NCBI GenBank assembly: GCA_030141605.1
Contig: JAQGDQ010000008.1
Span: 1,106,501-1,166,500, forward strand
Source: Tubiluchus corallicola
Taxonomy: Eukaryota > Priapulida > Priapulimorpha > Priapulimorphida > Tubiluchidae
Length of the DNA stretch: 60,000 nucleotides
Reading direction: 5' to 3'
In this document: positions 38,501 through 50,500 of the stretch, piece after piece
Numbering within the stretch: the stretch's first letter is position 1
Layout: the number at the start of each line of letters is the position of its first letter
Program-made: the position numbers and the translations under genes
Notes under the pieces: model-generated
The model's input: only the letters and a program-made list of their open reading frames with translations
The model's database searches: none
What the model was told of the DNA's origin: nothing

Positions 38501-41500
38501 AGCATGTTCGGGCGGAGTAAATTCTAACTTGACGACACCATCACTAGGTATGCTGTACTCGCTTTTTAAGCGCTGCATATTTGTTGCACCCGAGGATCGA
38601 ATGCGTATCTTCTTTCCGCTGTAGTCATCCAAAGTTGATCCGGACTGTGTGGTGACAGCCAACTAAAAGAAAACGAAACAGTTAACAGCTGAAAACTGTG
38701 CTGCATTGCTCATAAAAATGAACTTTAATATCCTTTGACTGCTCATAGTCTGTAAAACCTATTTAAAGGGGAAGAAAAGGGAATTTAAAAAGTACACCCT
38801 ACAAACTTTCAGTACAAAGTTACAATACTTAGTATTACGCAAAAGAAAATTCTTATTAATTTAAAATGGTCGTGCCAGCTGATAAACCACACTATATCAC
38901 CATCCCAGTGTGTATCTCTGGCTCACCAAAAAAAAACAACACATTTTGATCTTATTGACAATATAAAGTAATTTATACTTTTGCTTAATTAGTAAATTGT
39001 GCTATGGATGTTCTAGTTATTTTTTCAAACTTTACCCAACGTTAACTGAACTTGTTTCAAACAAGTTACAGTTAAAATAGCTGCACCTAACAGTCATTGC
39101 TGGAGATTACACTTACAAGTTTTATACAGCGTTGCTGCTAATACAAGCTCTGTGCACAATAAGACAGTACTTAAGTGATACAACATTTAAAGACAAATTT
39201 TTTAAGCTTAATTTACGTGTCCTTTAATCTAAAATTATTGATGGCTAAATCTTTAAGAAAATTTTCTAAGATGAGGCACTGAACCAACAGAAACGTCTTT
39301 AGTAATCTGCTATGTACATGTATGGTCATTGAGGGCAGATGTCACATATATGTATCTTGTGTGTCACATTCTCATATTAGAAGATTATTCCTGGTAATGA
39401 GGTCTAGCCACAACCATCTACATTAAGTGCACCTGCCATCGTGTGACCGGTTCCAGCTTGCAGTGCATATGACATTTCAACATAGTATGAATAATGTTTT
39501 GTGTATGGGTGAATCTAGCGGTGCATTAGTTTCGATTGCAAAAATAATTATAATGTTTGTTGCGTCTTGTTCTTCGTTGCTCTACTAAAAAAATGGCTAA
39601 ATCTTTATGATAACCTTCTAAGATGAGGCACTGAACCAACAGAAATGTCTTAGTAATCTGCTATGTACATGCATGGTCATTGAGGACAGATGTCACATAT
39701 ATGTATCATTCTCATATTAGAAGATTATTCCTGGTAATGAGGTGCTGCCACAACCATCTACAATAAGTGCACCTGCCATCATGTGACAGGTTCCAGCTTG
39801 CAATGCATATGACATTTCAACATAGTATGAATAATGTTTTGTATGAATAACAGTATGAAAAAAATGATAACCCAATACTCACGTAAGCCTTAAAAGGCAT
39901 GTTTGGCTTGAATATCTGAGGCTGTGCACCTAACCAAACTAGCTTCACGGTACTGTTGTAGATCAAAGAGTAAGCATAACCCGTCTGCGTCTCGTTGATA
40001 AGAGCGTCCTGTACCGTCGCTTTGAATACCAGTTCATTGTTCATCAATGAAATGCCAAGATCGGCCAAGTCGGATAACCAAAAGTCGAAAACTCTCAGTC
40101 CCTCGAACTAAAATTGTAGAATAACAAACAAGGAATTACACTTTTCAAATGATAGCATGCACATTATATATATATATAAAATGCATGTAACAGGGTATTA
40201 ATTCATTCAGTAGTTGCTTTAACCTCGATAAAGTACGAGAAAATGACTATGATCGCAAAGATTGCTTGCCAAATTTTGTTGCCAGTTTGATTATAGTAAA
40301 CATTCTGATGTTTCTCATATTTCTACTTTGAACATTCCTAGGTGCAGAACGGCTGCTTATAAATTCAGAATTTTTCCACTGGGCCTTTTGACTGAAGAAT
40401 TTCATATCAGAAAATTGTTTACTTGCACGCTCAACCACTTCAAGAGAAATGTCAAAATATACCTCTATAACTAATAAATTAGTTATAAGAACTCCATTTT
40501 TGTGGACATTCACATTTTCATCTTACTACTGCAACCGCTTACCGAGTGGCTTTTGGGGCGATTTATAGAAAAACAATTTGTAAAACCGAAATGAGTTCTA
40601 AGGAATGTTACTTTGAATTTAATCATCGTATTCTACCCAAGGCTAGAAAAGTAATGTATTTAACCAGAATGTGTGAAAAATTGACAGACAATTTTTGCAC
40701 TTCCTGCTGTTTACCAGTTCATCATTTTCTTAAATGTGTGCTTGCATAGCAAAATCGTCCATAAGTCGGCAATTAAGCTTTTCTAGTTATTCATATATCC
40801 TGAATCTCCATTTCACGAGTATCATTTTGATACCAAGCTCATCACTCTATGTTCTTTCTAAGCTGAGATAATACACGTTGAAGTTGAGGTGCATGCTATG
40901 CACTGAAAAATGTAACCTTAAGAAAACTGCTGTTAAAGTTAGCCATTGTTTTTGTTGCATTTCTACAAAACACTTAGCAACTCAACAAATGTTGGTTGCT
41001 ACGGACTTTGCAAGAGCACATTGATGTTACATGTAAATCATGTAGATGGCTCTTCCTGGCGAAAATCTGGGTTTGGCAACAGAAAAAACCCGAAGCAAAA
41101 TGACAGTTTCCACGAGCTACTATTGGAGTTTTGCTAGGATATAAAAGTCCAATACATTTTAGCGTTTGTTTAAAAAAAACAAAAAATTGATATTAGACTA
41201 AATTTTCGTGCATTCTACATTGATGCATCATAACATAATTTTAACTATGCGGACTTATAGACGGTTTTGGTTTGGAAACACACAAATAACAACGTAGCTA
41301 TTAGCACACGCGATGAAATTTGAACAATGTCATTCCTCCTACCTTCTCTCTGTCCTTCAGTTCACCTCTCTTGTTTTGTCGTCACATGCAGTTTCATAAG
41401 AATCACAAACTTACCACCGGATCATAGATTTCCAGTGCTTTCTCCCCTTCATCGGGTGTTTCTATTACTGTCCCGTTTGGCATCAGACGTCGAACATATG

Positions 41501-44500
41501 CTTTCACCCAACATCGTCCTCTGACAAGTTCATTGTTCATGTGTCTAAAAAAATAAAAATATAAGCAATAGATTAGGCTAAGAAATTTTGTGTGAATTTA
41601 CAAAAACTTGTATGCTATTCAATAGTGATATAACTGTTTTGTCACGTCAGCTAATTTACCTATGTTAGCATGAGCTTCTAATTAACATATAAACAGGTGA
41701 AATTATGGAAGTATACATGTACAAATAATGTTTATCAAATAACAAGCAACTAAACTTTACAAGAATCTCTCACCCACTACCCGTTTCAGCATTTGTAATA
41801 TTTAAATTTCAAATTTAGTTCATGTAAGCCGTATAGCAAGGCAAGATAAGGTTTGGTAAATTTGGGCAGTTAATTTTTAAGAAAAGGTATTTGAAACTAA
41901 TTCAATTCTCCAGCCTATGCTATACTCACAGGGCTTTCACGGTAATGGAGACCTTCTCTTGTGAATCTAGAACCGTCCATGATGAGCTTAAAAGCAACTC
42001 AATACGAGCTACATAAACTAGAATCATTTAAATGCATCGTTAAAAGATTACAAATTCCAACACGCAAAATTACAACGACACCCGGGACAGAAACACAACA
42101 CAAAGGATTATGATTATAATTGTTATCATTTCCCATCCATTAGCTGAAACGGTGAAAGAAATATTGGAAATCATCGAAGCGTGCAAATTAATTAGATAGT
42201 TTAACTATTTAAATGCAATGTGTGCGTGTATGTATATATTAAAAGTAAAAGAGTTCTAGGCTTTATATACTGATTAAATAGAAAATTAAATTGAAATTAA
42301 CCTACTTTAATTCTAACATTTATGTTTTTAGTACATCAGAATGTAAAAAAAGATAAAAAGACAACTGATAACTTAGAAGCTCTTATACTAAGTTTAAATA
42401 TTTTCAAAATATAGTATCCCCACTGTTGAAATCTACGAATACGACAGTGGGGAATATTACCACTTTGGAAGACAACCTTTTCTGAAGCTTAGACCATTTA
42501 ATGAAACAACTGCGTAACCTGATTAAATACATGCAAAAAATACCAGCATTAGGCATTTTCTTATCATACTGTGGCATGTAATAGGGTGATATCTGGCCTG
42601 TAGATGGCAGTACAAAAGAATGCTCTAAAACGCTGCTGGGATTCCAGGACTGTTTTCAGTTAGTATCCTTTGCTGCAGTAAGCTGTTGCAGTTGCTCTTG
42701 TCACGTATGTGCTTATAATTTACATGGAATTTTTATGCTTGTTACTAGTCCAAGGCCTTATGTCATCCTGTGCGCACATGAGGGAAATTTGTGCTAACAT
42801 ACATTGATATGTTCACTTAGGTTCACTCTGTCTTAGAATACATTGGTAATTCTTTCCCAGCATATATAGTATTTCTAGGCAATACTTGAATTTTTACCCC
42901 AAATGGCTGTCTTGTCAGAAAGGAAAATCTTTTAAGAATGGCACAAAATTACTATAAGTACAGAAGCCTTACTGCAAATCAGTGCACGGAATTTATAAGT
43001 AGCAACAAACATCAAAAATTGAATGTTATTTGTACATTTATTTGTATCATACATTAACTTGCTATGTATCTTAAACATCACTGTAAATAAAATAGTTTTG
43101 AAATAAAATTCTTCATTCTATCTCACCTTTGTTGTTAGATAAATACCAAATTACCAAAGAAAAAATTACCAATAAATTACCAAAGGCTGCCTTAGTTTGA
43201 TAATCTTAAGTTTTTTTGAAAATGCACGGCAATCAGGCATGTTATGCTGCTAATATGATAAGTTTGTATGGTTCTATTATCTCTAGAAATTCATTGTCTT
43301 GCATTCTTAATTTAATGTAAAACATTGATGAGTTTACACATCATATTCCATGCATTTCTAATGCTTCGTCGTATCCCTCTTTTTGTTGACATTTGTGGGG
43401 CACCTGACTATTCCATTTGACTGTCATATGACTGGATTAGTTGTAAAAATTATACATTTCATTAGGGATACTGGATTTTTCATTTTCATCAATGTCACAG
43501 TAGTTCTCAATATTGTTTGCACATATCACCAGCAAATTTGCAATTGCACATTTTTTTGCTGTTAGTATAAACACCTCATGTTACACTGAGATTTGTTGCA
43601 CTGATATCTGATCAAATCCAGTATAGTCTGGCACCCTTTGGCTGGCAGCAAAATTTAATGTGTTGACATGCTTCTGTTACCTCCTTCAATAATTCTCATG
43701 TGGATCGAGTTGTCTGGTTGTTTGCAGAAGTCCGGTTGCAACCAGTAAAGGCAATGCAATGCTCATAGAACTGGTGCTTTTATCAGGATCCACAGCATTC
43801 ACAATTTCATAAATAGCCATGCACCGTAAAGTAGGTGCCAGTCCACTTATGGGAAGCTCATATTTGGTTACTGCTATAACATTAACAACCTTGATCGCCA
43901 GAGTCAGCAGTATTGTGTCTGCCTCTTTGTGACTAGAATGCCTCGCAGCTCAAGCTACTGTAATAGTAACAGTTTTAACAGGTAGCTAGAAAATTACCTA
44001 GTTCATTTTTTCTTGTTCTCAAGCAAGATTCTGCTAGCAAACCACCTAAACTAATGAATAATTAAGTAAAGTCACCTAAAACAACTGAAGTTACCGAAAT
44101 AATGTAAGGCTTTGTTTTACACACATGTCACGTGAAGGTTGTAGCTAAGACGCGCTGCTGAGGTAGACTTAACCTCTGACTAACAGCAACTACGCATAAA
44201 TGAAACTATGAAAAAGCTTATTAGTTCAATTCTTTGTTATACCCTAAAAGATAATACATGTATTAACTTCCCAAAGTTAACAGATATGAGTCATACAATC
44301 TTAGCTGGTTCAGCCTTAAACCCGGTATAGGAAGACTACCAGTGTCTCCCAGCCTGTTTGCTTACTTTTCCTGGAATAACGCAGTCTGCAAATGCTTATT
44401 TTTTTAATTTTAGGGATAAGCATGTAATTATAAATACAGGTTAACATCTCATAATGCGTTACAAAGAATAAAAGCGTCTTCTGGTGGTTAACCAACGTGT

Positions 44501-47500
44501 TACTTTTCTATACAGTTTAACTGTCATATAAATTAAGATCGATTACAATTTATTTTCACTTAACTACACATCACTAGACCACATTATCATTACCCATATT
44601 AAAGTATATTGGGCCCATCTTTGATCTGTTTGAATGTGCAAGTTTGCTCGATACTTGCCGATTATTTATTGAATTAGCACATGACTGCTGTTTGCAGTGA
44701 GTGGATACGATGATTTTACTCTCAAATTCTGTTGAAGCTCACCTTGGCAGCCATCTTAACATCCTACATGAGGTTATGTCATAGGAGTTTTAAAACATCA
44801 GAAAATGTTGAAAACCTATATTCACTCACCAAAAACATGATCTTATCTGCACTAACAGCTAGGATATGGCTTTTATAAGTTTTCAGTGGATGTTTTTTTT
44901 ATAGGCCACTTATCCAAAATTAATAACTTGCTGGGTTCTAGCATTGTGCAAAGTTTCATAATGTTTAGGGAAAACGAGCAATTTTGTACTATTCTGTAGA
45001 CTATTTCTGTATGTTAAAAAGGCTAAATAATGAGGTAAAAATTCCCAACATATATTTTTGTGACAACTAAATAATACAAAACACAGTGGTATACGTATTG
45101 CCAACTATTTCTGCAAAATAGTAAAACACTTTGTGCCACAAGGCCCTGCACTACACAAAATCTGTTATTTACTGTGTGACCTCGGGATATGGTACGGAAC
45201 ATGGTTTTCCCGACTCTCAAATAATCAGCAAATTAAGTATACTTACAGTGCCTTGATTTTAACGGAAACTTTTTCCTGAGAGTCGAGCACGGTCCACGGA
45301 GAGTTCACGAACAGTTCCAGTCGTGGTTTATCTGCATACGGCAAGGTGCAAATTGCACATTAGAGCAGACTCAATCAAGAATCTGCTGGGGTATTGGCCT
45401 GGAGTTTTCCAACAAACATGCACATGCAGATAGCCATGACAACATGTACAGCATGTAAACAATAAGTAAACAACATGCCCAAGCCATGCGACAAGCAGCG
45501 TACGACAAACAAGATGCACTTAGTAAACAAAGAGCAAAAAATGTTCAAGTAGTAAATAACAACAACCCACAGGGGCGACTCCACAGGCAAGCAGTAAAAA
45601 AGAGTGAGCAACAAGTAGCAAACAATGCCCAAAATAATATAGCATCACCAAAAGCTGGACAAAACTTGGCAATTGGATATATGGCAAAGAACATTTGCAA
45701 AAATCCTTGTAAAAAACTGGAAATGGAAAACGATATCTCTGCAAACAATTACCTTCTTGGGGTTTTAAAACTACCTAATACTGTAGAGTTATTTTTAGTT
45801 CTACTACAAATCAGTATAGAAAACGGTAGTTCTGAGGAAGATGTTCTATGTAATACTATAAAACAAATTTTACAAAAACAGAAAAAATAACCAAATCACA
45901 CAGAAATTTTCAAAAAAAATAGAAGACAGATATACACATCAGTCTTGTAGTTAAAGTCAAAAAGATGATCAAAAATTGAAAAGTACAGAAAAGGGAAAAC
46001 TTTTTCAGTTATATTACAAAGATAGCAAACAAAAAAACCATGAGATTTTGCATGTAAGAGCAACTGTTTAATTACATAAGAACAGGTGGGGTGTTATATG
46101 AGAAACAAAGTAAAAAAATAAATTTAGTTGGGATTTCTGAAAAGAAGGTAATCTGCCCAAGTTCAAGAATTTGATAAATATTTAATCACGGTCAGAAACT
46201 AAGTAACCATTACTTACAGCAAAATTACAAGAACAAATGGAAAAAACAGATGCCACAGAACCATGCAAGGAAAGGTATAGAAGTGAAAAATCTTGAAATT
46301 ACAGACATAGTCAGCAGCACACAGCACAAAGAACTAACTAAAATATCCCCTATTAGTGAACAAAAGAGACTTGACAAAACACAGAAAATTATGAACTATC
46401 TTTGCCATCTGTGATAACTATTAGCTACAATAAAAAAGCAAGAATGTACACAAAGAGATACTATGCTCAATTACATTAATTTTTAATGCAGCTAACAACA
46501 GATAGATGGCTCTGATAATCATAAATGGAATCACAACAGGCCAATAAACATTTATCCAATACAAAATAAATCAATTAAAATGCCAGCATCAACTGCCATT
46601 CATTATAAACAAAGTTAAGTTTAGTCGCACTGAAATCAAACTCAAGAATAAAAATCACATTAGAAAAGCAAATCTGAATGCGAACATTTCAAATGTTTGT
46701 ATCAGATTCAATAAAAAGTTTAAACAATCTTTACTTTAAAATGAAGAATCTGCTTTAAAACTCTATTCTGGCTGAGCAATGCATTTCAAAATCACTGTGT
46801 TTAGATGTTTATCCTAACGCTACCTTAAAATACATGCAATACTATGCAGGATTCACTAGTACAGTAATACTTAGTATTTTTCATTTCACTAAGCGGAGTT
46901 AGTGAAAGCAATGCTGAACTCGTTCAAAAGCTTGACTTCAATTCTGAGACTGGTGTTCAGATTTTTTTCCGACATTGCAACAATTAAAGATGGATGTGAA
47001 ATGAAATTCCAGCAATTAATAACCCCTGTATCCCTTTTTCTTTTGTATGGTAGAAACCTTACAAACAAAGCCCAGTTATAAGTCTTTCAATCAAGGAAAG
47101 TCAATGTTACAGTAGTACTAACATAATGAGAATTCCTGACATATATCTTTCTATTCTTGCTAAATACTCTCAGAATGAGGTGAGTCATGTAGGTATGGGC
47201 TCAGTACCAAAGTTGGATAACACCGATGCACTGAAAAGATGGGTGTCCTTCAGGACTCGATATTCCACCTGGGTGATTACATCGGTGTTATCCTGGAGGG
47301 AGGATGTATTCACAAATAATTATGACCGAGCTTTTCTGTAGAGGAATTCATACATCCAACCACATGTCCACTTACTAAAGTAACTAAACTGCAAACAGGC
47401 TAAATTCTCTAGTGAAACATAAATCACAGTTTCATGGTGTAATGCATTTCAAGCCAGAATAGGTCATCTCTGCTAAAGAATTCCTATTAACAATTAATGT

Positions 47501-50500
47501 CTAAAAAGCAAGATAAATATATCATAGATTAGATACTGATTGTTACTTTTACTGATTTTACAAGTTCAAAGTGCTAAGCAGCTAAAGAAGAATGAAGGAT
47601 AGAAATAGATTTACTAAATTTTTTTGAATGTAAATTTTTCCCATTTGTAGTATGAACATGACTATGCAGTTGGATTAAACAGCTCGTGTTAATAATGTCA
47701 AGTGTTAGTCTGTTCACATACAAATGGTCATTTTTTTATCAAAACACCAACATCTTATGCAACCTAGCCAAAATATCCAAAGATAATTCAGCAAGAAGAT
47801 AAGATGTATTCTTAAAGCTACGTAAGAAATTCAAGACTTAAATGTAAAATGTTTGCTTATGATATGATTTGCTTCAAAAGTAATAAAAATGTGCAATAGG
47901 CACCTTTCAACGGTCTCATATCTGTGAAAGAAATAAAGAAAGCACAAATTAGTGTCATTAATCATCAGCACCAAATGTTAAGTACTGCCTAAGTTGTTTT
48001 AAACTAGAGGTTGCAACTTCTAATTTAGATTTACCATTGTCTAAGTTGAGCTAATAATGTACTTGGCGTAGGGCTTCATATTGTTCAAATAACAAAAAAG
48101 ATATGTCAGTAAAATAGTAAAACACTGGTAAGAATGTCTTATTAGTTTTTGAATTTTTCTATGAATTAATAAATGAGTTGTCAAAAGTCAGTATTAACTG
48201 CAAAAAAAACAAAGTTGCAATCTCTAATTTTAAGTTTTAGCTCTCATTAAAATTGTGTTAACATATATTAGATGACTAGTGATACGTGATGGCGGTTACT
48301 GTGGCAACCAGCATCACGCTTAAGTAGTCAATAGATCATTGAGTAAGATATTAAAGTAGGTACTGTTTTGCATCAAGCCTTGGGTTAAAACCACGTCAAG
48401 GAAAAAAATCTCAATAAAATGCAAAATGAAGTTGATTTTGAGTAAAAGTGTAAAACTTTTCACTCTTTGCCTTGACATGATTGCACAAAAACCACTTCAA
48501 TGTAAATTTTAGCAGTGTTAATCTGCCATCACAGCTGTAAAGACATGTTAAAACATTAAAAATGAAGCGCTGAAGCTTCTGGAGTTAAAATTAAGGATTG
48601 TGAGATCAGTAAATTTTTATGTGCAGCTCAAAAAACATGCCATCAAAAAAGTTAATGCACATAATATTTGCAAGGTTGCTGATTCGAGAAATTATTTGAA
48701 AGTATCTAATATTAAATTTGACTTCCGGTACGGTTACATCAATGCTACAATCCCTATGAATGGTTGATTGTTTACTGAGAAACTGAAGTGGTACACTTAC
48801 ATTTTATAAAACATGGGTATCTTACAAAAACACATTCTTGAATAAGATTAATAATATTTTTACGTATTACTAATGCATGTTAGAAGTGAGGTCTCTGACA
48901 TCACAGAAACTTTTCGGCCTGGACACAAAGAACTTAAATTACTAATAATTTTCTTTTCTTCCAACATGAGCTTTTTAAATGAGCAAGCAAGTCACTTTCT
49001 AAAGAAAGATTACAGCACATTTTTCAAGCTGCACTTTGAAATCCTCTGTTCTGCACATTTCATATTACCAAAAGACATATTTAGAAACAAGCCATTTACA
49101 CTTACATCTGCCTTTTCAGAATAAAATTTTAGTGCCGACAACAAGCTTGTTAGAAGTCAAAACTGATTTTGACAGTTTACGTTATGGTAACTTTTATTAA
49201 TTTGTCAAACAGCCAGCATCTCTTCAAGATTTCGTTTTCTTGCATATAATGAATTAACTGCACTTTCAATGCAAGTCTATGAACTATATTTACAATGCAA
49301 GCTGCCTCGCTAATGAAAAGAATACAAGACATTATGTGTTTTGTAATAAGATTTGTTCAGTTATGAATTACCCCTATACTATTAAAACTCTATAACTCGG
49401 ACATCATATTGTTTTAAAGAATAGTGGCTTGTCTGTTTTGCTACAGTAAAGAAACGAAATTTGCACGGAGTTGCCGCTGTTTAGAACAATTCTATATACA
49501 TCCAACTACAAAACACAAAAAAGCATGACTGAGCACGCTATCTTACCAAATCCAACCACTTGGAATGGCTCATAGGCTGTGTATCCCTGCAAATGTATAA
49601 AAAATTTATAATCAAAAGTTTACTCCTCTAAAACACATAATAAGTGACAATGGGCAGTGATGGAGGCACTCTTGCACTTATCTAGTATGCATGAAAAAAT
49701 CAAGCATTTAGCAAAGTTAAAGCATAGTTGTTATGCCAGTTCATCATATCTCGGCTAGATGAAAAGAATGCAGAATTTGACTCGAATTCACCAATTTTGT
49801 ATACAAAATATTTGTTTATATGCACGAGTCAGTATATAGCTGTTCAGCATCCAGCTTCAACAGCTCCACTTATACGAAGCTAATCAAATAATACTCACCC
49901 CAGCAATGACTTTGACTTGCCAGTCTCCTTCGGGGGCATCCCCTGATAGCTCATAGCTGAGACTAATTGCACCAAGGTTACTTTGCTGGGACAGCCATCG
50001 ACGTACCTCAAATCCATGTGGGTCCTAAAAAGAAACAAATAATAATAAAAACAAAGACCAAGGTTTTGTCGTTAATAACTTGAAGACTCATCAGTGATTG
50101 TAAACAACACAACTGTGCACCATCATATGGTACAGTTTTTAGTAAGACATTTATTGGTATAACACATTTATTGTGAGCACAGAAAAACTGTGTGACCAGA
50201 ATTAGTATATATAGATAACTGGGATTCAAATAAAATACAGTATATTATCTTATTCTATCAGAAGTTTGTTGTTACAAATTATGTGGCAATTCGCACACAC
50301 CACACCAGTCACAAACACTGCTTTTTGAAATTTTGATCTCACAAAAATTGCTGAAAAGGTACCATGCCACTTAACTTTGTCTAGAAAAGTGATGCGTCAT
50401 TAAATAAGACCGCTTTTTTCAGATCACCATTCAGTGCAAATGAATGTAAAACATTCAAGATGAGTTCAACGATAATAAAATTCGTAAATGCCAATAAAGA

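Larger units (their letters stand above)
45332..49546. other. Intron between exons E and F
   Basis: About 4.2 kb. It contains an A-rich stretch (45.4-46.5 kb) with a 134-codon plus-strand open frame of unknown nature, and a 14-bp inverted repeat at 47215-47293. The rest shows nothing recognisable. Confidence 0.5.
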
